Shown in pieces: positions 47,001-56,818 of a DNA stretch of 64,000 bases. The notes beneath the pieces were generated by a model. The model was not told the DNA's origin and did not search any database. It saw nothing but the letters and a program-made list of their open reading frames with translations. The number at the start of each line of letters is the position of its first letter. The stretch's first letter is position 1. Where the stretch lies: NCBI GenBank assembly GCA_002387205.1, contig DGLA01000012.1, forward strand, positions 62,001 to 126,000. Reading direction: 5' to 3'. The stretch comes from Stutzerimonas stutzeri (lineage in GTDB: Bacteria; Pseudomonadota; Gammaproteobacteria; Pseudomonadales; Pseudomonadaceae). The translations under genes were made by a program, and so were the position numbers.

Positions 47001-47275
47001 TTAGCTGTTCCGGCCGCCGTGGCTGTTCTGGCCACCTTTCTTGCCGGCTTCGGACGCCTTTCGCGGTCATTGGCAAAATTGCCGCCGCTGTTCTGGCCAC
47101 CTTTGCTGCCGGCTTCGGAAGCACGTTCCGGATCGTTGGCGAAGTTGCCGCCACTATTCTGGCCGCCCTTGCTACCTATTTCCTGGTAGAACTCCTTGTC
47201 GTGAGACGCCGAGGTCGCTTAACCGCCTTTACGACCCGCTTCGTTTACGCTCATGCCTTCTTTTTTATCAGCCAT
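47001..47275 (-). pseudogene. KGG-repeat stress protein (GsiB/YciG-like), doubly disrupted
   Basis: The leftward frame from 47275 reads MADKKEGMSVNEAGRKGG and then meets TAA at 47219-47221 where GAA (Glu, then ATSAS) is expected. The same frame continues as SHDKEFYQEIGSKGGQNSGG and NFANDPERASEAG, with a second lesion at 47059-47061: one base is missing from an A run, after which the frame +1 reads ASEAGKKGGQNSHGG and a natural TAA at 47001-47003. The intact family is a hydrophilic, desiccation/stress-induced protein with KGG repeats. One nonsense change plus one deletion make function unlikely. A sequencing error could explain the homopolymer deletion but hardly both. Confidence 0.85.
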
Positions 47276-47549
47276 GATATGGCTCCTGTCTGTCTACGTT
47301 ATTCAAACGAGACGACCCGACCATGAAAGACAACATGAGCAGCGCTTCCTAACTGGTAAGAGGAACTTGCAGGATCAGAGTTCTGGTAATAGAGCCTGGT
47401 CGGATGAATGGCCAATCAGCCGAAACGGGAAAAACAGAAGCGGATCGGTATGCTGGCGTAGAGATATATCTCTCTGGCGTTATATCAAGCAGCAATCCCT
47501 GTGGGCAGGTCCCGTTAAACAGACATGCATCGCTGTAATTCGGCAGACA

Positions 47550-47567
47550 TGTACGGAAATCTGGACA
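47550..47567 (+). promoter_or_regulatory. Candidate HbcR-type activator site upstream of bdhA
   Basis: TGTACG-N6-TGGACA matches, with two changes in the left arm, the dyad repeated three times upstream of the second TRAP operon. It lies about 107 bp upstream of the -24 element, a normal place for an enhancer of a sigma-54 promoter. The link to the neighbouring activator is inference. Confidence 0.5.
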
Positions 47568-47664
47568 TGCATCGTTGCGCGATAGCCGCTTAAATGAACG
47601 GAGCAGTGTCCGGAACCCGCTGTATATGGCCCGCGCAGAAGGGTATCGGGTGTCATCCGCCGGT

Positions 47665-47681
47665 TTGGCATGGCTTTCGCT
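47665..47681 (+). promoter_or_regulatory. Sigma-54 (-24/-12) promoter for bdhA
   Basis: TTGGCATG-GCTT-TCGCT has GG and GC exactly 10 bp apart and differs from TGGCACG-N4-TTGCW at two positions. Transcription would begin near 47692, 228 nt before the bdhA start. Confidence 0.6.
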
Positions 47682-47761
47682 ACCGTTTGGTTCCGATCGA
47701 TCAATTAGTCACAGGCGTAACGCCCATCCAGGCGAGGCGTATAACAACAAGGAATACCTGT

Positions 47762-47923
47762 ATGAATCCGATCCGCAAACCCATGCGGCGCCACCAGGGC
47801 AGCGGTGAGACTGCTGCTTCGAGCCGTTCATCCATGGTCGGCCGCACACGCGCTGCCCACCATTGTCATGCCCCTATGTGCCCTGCGACGCCGGTGGTCC
47901 GATGCGCACGGAGCAAGCCATGA
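47762..47923 (+). CDS. Possible 53-codon leader frame coupled to bdhA
   Basis: AAGGA sits 8 nt before an ATG (MNPIRKPMRRHQGSG). The frame ends at a TGA overlapping the bdhA ATG as ATGA, the layout of translational coupling. The predicted peptide is basic with three cysteines and resembles nothing I know; amino-acid composition is not typical of a stable protein. It lies downstream of the predicted transcription start. It may be a real leader peptide, a gene remnant, or chance in GC-rich DNA. Confidence 0.25.
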   Translation: MNPIRKPMRRHQGSGETAASSRSSMVGRTRAAHHCHAPMCPATPVVRCARSKP

Positions 47924-48690
47924 GTCTCGACGGCAAGATTGCCCTGGTAACGGGCTCGACCAGCGGTATAGGCCTGGGCATTGCCTGCAAGCTGGCCGAG
48001 GCGGGTGCCCATGTGATGCTCAACGGGTTCGGCGAAGTGGATGCGGCCATTTCACGGGTTTCGGCTTATGGCACGCGAGTACTTCACCATCGGGCGGATG
48101 TCTCCGATCCCGATCAGATCGCCGAGATGGTCAGTCAGACAGAGCGCGAATTCGGTGCTTTGGACGTGCTGGTCAATAACGCCGGCATCCAGCATGTGGC
48201 GCCCGTCGAGGCCTTTTCGGTAGAGCGCTGGGACAGCATCCTCGCGATCAACCTGTCCTCGGCCTTTCATAGCATTCGCCTGGCCTTGCCAGGCATGCGC
48301 GAGCGCAACTGGGGACGGATCATTAACGTCTCGTCTGTGCACGGGCTGGTGGCCTCGGCGCAGAAGTCGGCCTATGTGGCGGCCAAGCATGGGCTGATCG
48401 GGTTGACGAAGAGCGTTGCCCTGGAAACTGCCACTACCGGCATCACCTGCAACGCGCTCTGTCCCGGCTGGGTGCTGACGCCCTTGGTCCAGCAGCAGAT
48501 TGATCATCTCGCCCAGGTGCATGGCGACGCTCAGCGCGCAACCCGGGAGTTGCTCATGGAGAAACAGCCCTCCCTGGATTTCGTGACACCGGAACAGCTG
48601 GGTGAACTGGCTCTGTTTCTCTGTAGCGAGGCGGCGAAACAGGTTCGTGGCGTGGCCTGGAACATGGATGGCGGCTGGGTGGCCCAATAG
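47920..48690 (+). CDS. bdhA: 3-Hydroxybutyrate dehydrogenase
   Basis: A 256-residue short-chain dehydrogenase that oxidises (R)-3-hydroxybutyrate to acetoacetate with NAD. It has TGSTSGIG for cofactor binding, NNAGIQ, the catalytic Ser of NVSSVHG and YVAAK (Tyr/Lys). The sequence GIQHVAPVEAF and the C-terminal GVAWNMDGGWVAQ fit the BdhA group closely. ATG 47920 with GGAG upstream is preferred over an earlier in-frame start at 47863. It is convergent with an HbcR-like activator and preceded by a -24/-12 promoter. Its product, acetoacetate, is the substrate of the CoA-transferase encoded at 54445-55769. Confidence 0.93.
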   Translation: MSLDGKIALVTGSTSGIGLGIACKLAEAGAHVMLNGFGEVDAAISRVSAYGTRVLHHRADVSDPDQIAEMVSQTEREFGALDVLVNNAGIQHVAPVEAFSVERWDSILAINLSSAFHSIRLALPGMRERNWGRIINVSSVHGLVASAQKSAYVAAKHGLIGLTKSVALETATTGITCNALCPGWVLTPLVQQQIDHLAQVHGDAQRATRELLMEKQPSLDFVTPEQLGELALFLCSEAAKQVRGVAWNMDGGWVAQ

Positions 48691-48740
48691 CGCCCATAGT
48701 CTGTATGAGTCGATGGGCTGCGCGCTGATGAGGCGCGAGT

Positions 48741-50231
<1,491 letters not shown>

Positions 50232-50331
50232 GGGTTCGAGCTGTCCGGTGAGGTTCGGCCGATTATGGAAGGCGCCGGCTGCCAGGGGCAAGGCAGCCGG
50301 TTTCAAGGCAGTATGGTCAACGCAGGTGGTT

Positions 50332-51699
<1,368 letters not shown>

Positions 51700-51715
51700 G
51701 ATTACGGCTACTCCG

Positions 51716-52327
51716 TCAGGGCTGCAGATGGCCGCGGTCGCGGTCATGCGTCGGGCCGATATAGGCCCGGGGGAAATCGAACAGCAGCGTGCTGCAGCGC
51801 GTGGCCCTTGAAAGCAGTGCCAGCGCTACCAGAGTCAGGCCAATGGGTAACACGCTCTTGAAAATGAAACGGTGCGGCAGGCCGCTTGGCGCCTGCGAGC
51901 GCTCGTCGTAGATGAAAGCCTGATAGGCGAACGGCACCAGTGCGTCGACCATCAGCACCACGATCGGCAATGCCAGGAACAGGATCGCCAGCAGCTCGAT
52001 GATGGCCTGGCTGCGCAGGCTGAACTTTTCCCGCAGCACATCGACCCGCACATGGTCATCCCGTACCACCGCATAGGCGAGGGCCAGCATCAGAGCGGCG
52101 CCGAACAGATGCCAGGACAACTCTTCCAGCGCAATCGAGCCGCGCGCCAGAACGAAGCGGCTGAACACGTTGGTCAGCACCACGGCCAGCACCAGCAGCC
52201 AGATCCAGGCGCTGGCTTCGCCAATGGCGATCAGTACCCTGTCCAGCCAGAGGGACAGGCGGTTGTGCGGCAGCGGATCGCCGGGCGAGACGCTGCCGGC
52301 AGAATCGGAAACAGGAGGAACGGACAC
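51716..52327 (-). CDS. TRAP transporter small permease (DctQ), second system
   Basis: A 203-residue protein with four membrane helices (RVLIAIGEASAWIWLLVLAVVLTNVFSRF, then IALEELSWHLFGAALMLALAYAV and two later helices). The EELSWHLFG motif is the DctQ core. It is longer than the first system's DctQ and has a 25-residue hydrophilic N-terminus. It lies 70 bp after dctP and 16 bp before dctM in the same operon. Confidence 0.9.
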   Translation of the reverse strand: MSVPPVSDSAGSVSPGDPLPHNRLSLWLDRVLIAIGEASAWIWLLVLAVVLTNVFSRFVLARGSIALEELSWHLFGAALMLALAYAVVRDDHVRVDVLREKFSLRSQAIIELLAILFLALPIVVLMVDALVPFAYQAFIYDERSQAPSGLPHRFIFKSVLPIGLTLVALALLSRATRCSTLLFDFPRAYIGPTHDRDRGHLQP

Positions 52328-52397
52328 GGTTTCACCTCGACAGTGCGGACGGGAAGAGGGATGGGCGCGCCTTGCCCGCGCGCCCAGGGTCAGGCTC

Positions 52398-53483
52398 TCA
52401 GTCGTACTGGTAGTAGGTGCGCGGCAGGTAGCCCTTGCTGTGCCAGATCGAGTGGTGCTTCATGAACTCGCGCTGGCTGGTGAGGACGCGGTTGAACATC
52501 TCATCGCCAGCGGCGATTTCGTCCAGCACTTCGTTGGTCACTCGTTCCAGTTCCCGCAAAACTTCCTCGGGCAGAACCTGCGCCTTCACGCCCTGTTTCT
52601 CGTAGTCGCGCAGGGCCGTCGGCTGGGCCCACTCGCTTTCGGCAAAACCCTTGAGCGTGGCGGATTCGCAACCCATTTCGATCAGCGCGCGGCTCTGGGG
52701 CTCGAGCTTGTCCCAGACATCCTTGTTGACCAGCAGGTGCGAGGTGGTCAGCGTCTGGTGCCAGCCGGGCATGATGTAGTTCTTGATGATCTGGTCCAGG
52801 CCCAGCATCTTGTCGACCGCAGGCTGCGAGAACTCCGTCGCGTCTATGGTCTTGCGTTCCAGCGCCTGGTAGATCTCGCCGCCCGGGATCATGGTGACCG
52901 AAGCTCCCAGCTTTTCCAGTACCTTGCCGCCGATGCCCGCAAAGCGGATGCGCAGGCCGTCGATGTCCTCGAGCTTTTCGATGGGTTTGGCGAACCAGCC
53001 GGCACCTTCCGGCCCGATGATGCTGCACAGCATCGGGTGGATGTTGCGCTCGGCGTAGATTTCCTCGAGCAGCTTCCTGCCGTCGCCCTCGTAGTACCAG
53101 GCCAGGTAAGCCGGGGGTTCCATGTTGAAGGGCGCGCCGGAATACAACGGCAGGGCGGCGATGGTGCCCTGGTCGTAGCCGATCCAGGTGTAGCCGGCCG
53201 GGTACTTTCCATTGCTGACGGCATCCATGATCTCGAATGGCGGCACCAGTTCGCCGGGTTCGTAGTAGCGCAGTTGAACGTCGCCGCCGGAAATCGTCTT
53301 GAGCGATTCGGACAGGTGCTTGATCGGAGTGGTCAGGCCCACCAGGTGAGATGGAAAGGCCAGCGGCACCTGCCAGCGGATCTTCTCCGCGGCCAGGGCG
53401 GTGCCGCTGTGCAGGCTGGCACTGAGTACCGTGGTGGCGCCGATGGCACAGGCGAGACGGGAGAGCTTTTGCATGATCGACAT
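52398..53483 (-). CDS. TRAP substrate-binding protein (TakP-like DctP), second system
   Basis: A 361-residue periplasmic protein. Its signal peptide (LACAIGATTVLSASLHSGTALA) is cut near residue 32. It matches the TakP-like DctP group, known for 2-oxo acid binding: YYEPGELVPPFEIMDAV, GLRIRFAGIGGKVLEKLGAS and the Glu/Gln-rich loop IDATEFSQP. I start at ATG 53483 because AAGGA is 9 nt upstream; in-frame starts at 53519 and 53474 are alternatives. A -24/-12 promoter lies about 124 bp upstream. Monocarboxylic 2-oxo or 3-hydroxy acids are the likely ligand class. Confidence 0.9.
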   Translation of the reverse strand: MSIMQKLSRLACAIGATTVLSASLHSGTALAAEKIRWQVPLAFPSHLVGLTTPIKHLSESLKTISGGDVQLRYYEPGELVPPFEIMDAVSNGKYPAGYTWIGYDQGTIAALPLYSGAPFNMEPPAYLAWYYEGDGRKLLEEIYAERNIHPMLCSIIGPEGAGWFAKPIEKLEDIDGLRIRFAGIGGKVLEKLGASVTMIPGGEIYQALERKTIDATEFSQPAVDKMLGLDQIIKNYIMPGWHQTLTTSHLLVNKDVWDKLEPQSRALIEMGCESATLKGFAESEWAQPTALRDYEKQGVKAQVLPEEVLRELERVTNEVLDEIAAGDEMFNRVLTSQREFMKHHSIWHSKGYLPRTYYQYD

Positions 53484-53606
53484 CAGGAGATTCCTTCTTG
53501 TTGTTGTTCTGGTGTTCAAACCCGGCGCTGCAACCGGGAAGCGGGATGAACCAGCCGCAGGTGTTTTCGCCCTGTCGGGTGCTCTGCTGCGTGACGGGTA
53601 TTGCTT

Positions 53607-53623
53607 AGCAGGTTCTGTGCCTG
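53607..53623 (-). promoter_or_regulatory. Sigma-54 promoter of the second TRAP operon
   Basis: Leftward, AGGCACA-GAAC-CTGCT has GG and GC 10 bp apart and differs from the consensus at three positions. It would start transcription near 53596, about 110 nt before dctP. Confidence 0.6.
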
Positions 53624-53683
53624 AGTTCGGATACTCCTGTAACAGCCGATCCAGAGGGCTTCAGGGCGTCCGATGATGCACCG

Positions 53684-53763
53684 GTGTCCAACGGGGTGGA
53701 CACAGCGAGGCGCAGGTTGCGCAGCTGTCCAGAATGCTGGACTAGTGTCCGGCTCGCTGGATT
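53684..53763 (-). promoter_or_regulatory. Three phased activator dyads upstream of the TRAP operon
   Basis: Three TGTCCA-N6-TGGACA-like dyads: 53685-53702 (perfect, extended by one pair to 53684-53703), 53726-53743 (TGTCCA-N6-TGGACT) and 53746-53763 (TGTCCG-N6-TGGATT). Centres are 41 and 20 bp apart, close to whole helical turns, so all face the same side. They lie about 65-140 bp upstream of the -24 element, as enhancer sites for a sigma-54 activator should. The gene for such an activator is 3 kb away. Confidence 0.72.
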
Positions 53764-53925
53764 TTGTTCGGGCGGGTCGGCGGGCGCAGGCACAGCTGGC
53801 CAGGCTGAACCTGAAGGATTCGTTTGTCTGGTCGGCGGGTGATGACCCCTCGCTTCGCATGGCGAACGGGGGGCTGCGTCTCTTCAGGGAGTCCCGCCCA
53901 TGCGGATGCGGATGCAGGGCTGAGC

Positions 53926-54321
53926 TCAGCTGGCTTCCTTGCCCATGGTCGTTTTCAGTGCCGAGAGGCAGCGCTCTTCGGCGGTGTCCAGTTCCAGCTG
54001 CATCTGCTGGATATCGAGCAGTTGCTGCTCGAGCTGCTGGCGGCGCTCGGCGATCATGCCAAGCATGATGTTGAGCTGCTTCTGGTTGCCGGCCTTGGGA
54101 TCGTAGAGCTCGATCAGGGTCTTGCATTCGGCCAGCGAGAAACCGATGCGTTTGCCGCGCAGGATCAGCTTCAGAGCCACGCGATCCTTGGGGGTGTAGA
54201 TCCGTTCCTGGCCGCGGCGTGTCGGCGAGAGCATGCCTTGTTCTTCGTAGAAACGAATCGCACGGGTGGTGATGTCAAGTTCGTTGGCCAGATCGGAAAT
54301 GCTGTACGTCTGCTTTGCCAT
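53926..54321 (-). CDS. liuR: MerR-family regulator LiuR
   Basis: A 131-residue MerR regulator with a winged HTH (YSISDLANELDITTRAIRFYEEQGML) followed by a long dimer helix (about 75-120) and no cysteine cluster for metal binding. It strongly resembles LiuR, which represses leucine and isovalerate degradation genes. Its location beside the liu genes supports this. It lies 123 bp after scoB, on the same strand but at the far end of the cluster, unlike P. aeruginosa where liuR precedes liuA. Confidence 0.88.
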   Translation of the reverse strand: MAKQTYSISDLANELDITTRAIRFYEEQGMLSPTRRGQERIYTPKDRVALKLILRGKRIGFSLAECKTLIELYDPKAGNQKQLNIMLGMIAERRQQLEQQLLDIQQMQLELDTAEERCLSALKTTMGKEAS

Positions 54322-54444
54322 GGAGGTATCCAGTCCTGCTTGATCAGCCGCGGCTCGCGATGAGCCGGGCGTTGGTCATCGGCGTGCGCCAAGGCTACAC
54401 GCGGATGGGGTCGATGCACAGTGGCATCGGGCCATGCTCCCGAC

Positions 54445-55071
54445 TCAGCGCCGGATCGTGCAGCCCGTGGCGTCCTGTATCTGCTCGAAGCTCACCCCAT
54501 CGGCCAGTTCGACCAGTGTCAGCCCTTGCTCCGTCACGTCCAGCACGCCGAGGTCGGTGATGATCCGGTCGACCACACCGACACCCGTCAGCGGCAGGTC
54601 GCAGTGCTCCATGATCTTGTGGGCGCCCTTGGCGGTGTGCTCCATCAGCACCACGACGCGCTTGACGCCCGCGACCAGGTCCATCGCGCCGCCCATCCCC
54701 TTGACCATCTTGCCGGGGATCATCCAGTTCGCCAGGTCACCCTTCTCGGACACCTGCATGGCGCCGAGAATGGCCAGGTTGATATGGCCACCGCGGATCA
54801 TGCCGAAGCTCATGGCGTTGTCGAAGAAGGCGCTTCCGGGCAGGGCGGTGACGGTCTGCTTGCCGGCGTTGATCAGATCCGGGTCGATCTCGTCTTCCGT
54901 GGGAAAGGGGCCGATCCCGAGCAAGCCATTCTCGCTCTGCAGCCAGACGTCCATCCCCTCGGGGATGTAGTTGGCGACCAGTGTCGGCAGGCCGATGCCC
55001 AGGTTGACATAGAAGCCGTCCTGTAACTCCTGCGCGGCGCGTTGCGCCATCTGCTCGCGTGTCCAGGCCAT
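54445..55071 (-). CDS. scoB: Succinyl-CoA:3-oxoacid CoA-transferase subunit B
   Basis: A 208-residue subunit B with the catalytic Glu47 in QSENGLLGIGPFP, preceded by NLGIGLPTLVAN and followed by GAMQVSEKGDLANW. With subunit A it transfers CoA from succinyl-CoA to acetoacetate. It begins 2 bp after the scoA stop, so both are co-translated. It is slightly shorter than some homologues but the active site and the C-terminal domain are complete. Confidence 0.93.
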   Translation of the reverse strand: MAWTREQMAQRAAQELQDGFYVNLGIGLPTLVANYIPEGMDVWLQSENGLLGIGPFPTEDEIDPDLINAGKQTVTALPGSAFFDNAMSFGMIRGGHINLAILGAMQVSEKGDLANWMIPGKMVKGMGGAMDLVAGVKRVVVLMEHTAKGAHKIMEHCDLPLTGVGVVDRIITDLGVLDVTEQGLTLVELADGVSFEQIQDATGCTIRR

Positions 55072-55073
55072 GA

Positions 55074-55769
55074 TCAGCTCCTCACCGTGCGTTTTTCGAT
55101 GCGCTTCTCGGCGTTCGGGTTGTGGATGATGCGCTGTACGTAGATGCCGGGAAGGTGGATCTGGTCCGGGTCCAGCTCACCGGTTTCCACGAGGTGATCG
55201 ACCTCCACCACGCAGACCCTGCCGGCCATGGCGGCGAGCGGGTTGAAGTTGCGTGCGGTCTTGTTGAAGACCAGGTTGCCGGCCTTGTCCGCCTTGAACG
55301 CCTTGACAAGCGAGACATCGGCTGGCAACGATTCTTCCATCACGTACCACTCGCCGTTGAATTGGCGGGTTTCCTTGCCCTCGGCGATCAGCGTGCCGTA
55401 GCCGGTGCGGGTGTAGAACGCCGGAATACCGGAGCCGGCCGCGCGCAGCTTCTCGGCCAGCGTGCCCTGCGGGGTGAACTCCAGTTCAAGCTCGCCCGCC
55501 AGATACTGGCGCTCGAACTCCTTGTTCTCGCCCACGTAGGAGGAAACCATCTTGCGCACCTGGCGCGTTTCCAGCAGCAGGCCGAGGCCGAAGCCATCAA
55601 CGCCGGCATTGTTGCTGATCACCGTGAGGTCCTTCTTGCCGGTGTCTCGCAGCGCCGCGATCAGCGCCTCGGGAATGCCGCACAGGCCGAAACCGCCGAC
55701 GGCGAGGGTCATGCCGTCTTCGACGATACCGTCAAGCGCTTCCTGTGCGTTGGGGTAGATCTTGTTCAT
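55074..55769 (-). CDS. scoA: Succinyl-CoA:3-oxoacid CoA-transferase subunit A
   Basis: A 231-residue subunit A with the family glycine loop TLAVGGFGLCGIPEALI, ISNNAGVDGFGLGLLL, GAG-like segment TPQGTLAEKLRAAGSGIPAFYTRTG and the ending IHLPGIYVQRI. The gene lies 35 bp behind liuE in the liu direction and is probably part of that transcript. Placing it after HMG-CoA lyase is logical, because that enzyme releases the acetoacetate this transferase activates. Confidence 0.93.
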   Translation of the reverse strand: MNKIYPNAQEALDGIVEDGMTLAVGGFGLCGIPEALIAALRDTGKKDLTVISNNAGVDGFGLGLLLETRQVRKMVSSYVGENKEFERQYLAGELELEFTPQGTLAEKLRAAGSGIPAFYTRTGYGTLIAEGKETRQFNGEWYVMEESLPADVSLVKAFKADKAGNLVFNKTARNFNPLAAMAGRVCVVEVDHLVETGELDPDQIHLPGIYVQRIIHNPNAEKRIEKRTVRS

Positions 55770-55804
55770 GAAAGTCTCTCGTTATCCATGGATGGGCGGC
55801 GAGG

Positions 55805-56707
55805 TCACTGCGCGCTCAGCCGCGCCCGGGCGACGCGTGATCCGTTGGGGCGACCCAGCACATCGCTGATGCGTTGTCCGGCTTCGATCAGCATGTCCAG
55901 ATCGATTCCGGTCTGGATGCCCAGCCCGTCGAGCATGTAGAGCACGTCCTCGCTGGCGACGTTGCCACTGGCACCCTTGGCATAGGGGCAGCCACCAAGT
56001 CCGGCGACCGAGCTGTCGAAGGTGCAGAGGCCTTCCAGGAGGCTGGCATAGATATTCGCCAACGCCTGGCCGTAGGTGTCGTGGAAATGCCCGGCGAGCT
56101 TGTCCCGCGGGACCTCGCGACTCACCACTTCGATCAGCTGACGCGTCTTGCCCGGCGTGCCGGTACCGATGGTGTCGCCCAGGGACACCTCGTAGCAACC
56201 CATGGCGAACAGCTCGTGGGCGATGTGGGCGACCCGTTTCGGATCGACTTCACCTTCATAGGGGCAGCCCAGCACGCAGGAGACATAACCACGTACCTGA
56301 ACCCCGTTCTCACGCGCCGCAGCCATCAGCGGGGCGAAGCGCGCCAGGCTTTCATCTATCGAGCAGTTGATGTTCTTCTGCGAGAAGGCTTCAGACGCGG
56401 CCCCGAACACGGCCACTTCGCTGACACCTGCGTCGATGGCCGCTTCGAGCCCCTTCAGGTTCGGCGTCAGCGCCGCGTAGGTAACGCCGGGCTTCTGCCT
56501 GATCTGTGCGAAGACATCGGCCGATCCCGCCATCTGCGGCACCCATTTGGGCGAGACGAAGCTGCCTACCTCGATGTAGTGAAGGCCGGCAGCGCTCAGG
56601 TCATCCACCAGACGTACCTTGTCGGCCACGCTGATGGGTTGCTTCTCGTTCTGCAGGCCGTCGCGGGGGCCAACTTCGACCAGGCGCACATGTTTGGGCA
56701 GGGACAT
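55805..56707 (-). CDS. liuE: Hydroxymethylglutaryl-CoA lyase
   Basis: A 300-residue TIM-barrel lyase that cleaves 3-hydroxy-3-methylglutaryl-CoA into acetoacetate and acetyl-CoA. It has EVGPRDGLQNEK (metal-binding Asp and catalytic Arg), the HFHDTYGQALAN histidine pair and the catalytic-loop cysteine of GGCPYAKGASGN. The start at 56707 (MSLPKHVRLVEVG) matches the family; the frame extends to 56779. Last step of leucine breakdown; the operon continues into scoA after 35 bp. Confidence 0.94.
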   Translation of the reverse strand: MSLPKHVRLVEVGPRDGLQNEKQPISVADKVRLVDDLSAAGLHYIEVGSFVSPKWVPQMAGSADVFAQIRQKPGVTYAALTPNLKGLEAAIDAGVSEVAVFGAASEAFSQKNINCSIDESLARFAPLMAAARENGVQVRGYVSCVLGCPYEGEVDPKRVAHIAHELFAMGCYEVSLGDTIGTGTPGKTRQLIEVVSREVPRDKLAGHFHDTYGQALANIYASLLEGLCTFDSSVAGLGGCPYAKGASGNVASEDVLYMLDGLGIQTGIDLDMLIEAGQRISDVLGRPNGSRVARARLSAQ

Positions 56708-56818
56708 ATCGATGCTCCGTACGGTTATGGCTTCGGTGCGTGTCACCGCTGCGTTGCGTTGCTGGAAGCTGTGTCGCACGTTTTCGCTCTGTACCCGATC
56801 CTCTATCGGGTCGAGGCA

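Larger units (their letters stand above)
47276..47919. other. 644-bp regulatory gap upstream of bdhA
   Basis: AT-richer than its surroundings. It contains a 14-bp perfect palindrome AGAGATATATCTCT (47460-47473), a direct repeat GACATGCATCG (47522-47532 and 47564-47574), a candidate activator dyad (47550-47567), a TGTCCG half-site (47607-47612), a -24/-12 promoter (47665-47681) and a possible leader frame (47762-47923). Apart from that leader frame, no protein-coding gene is supported. Confidence 0.6.
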
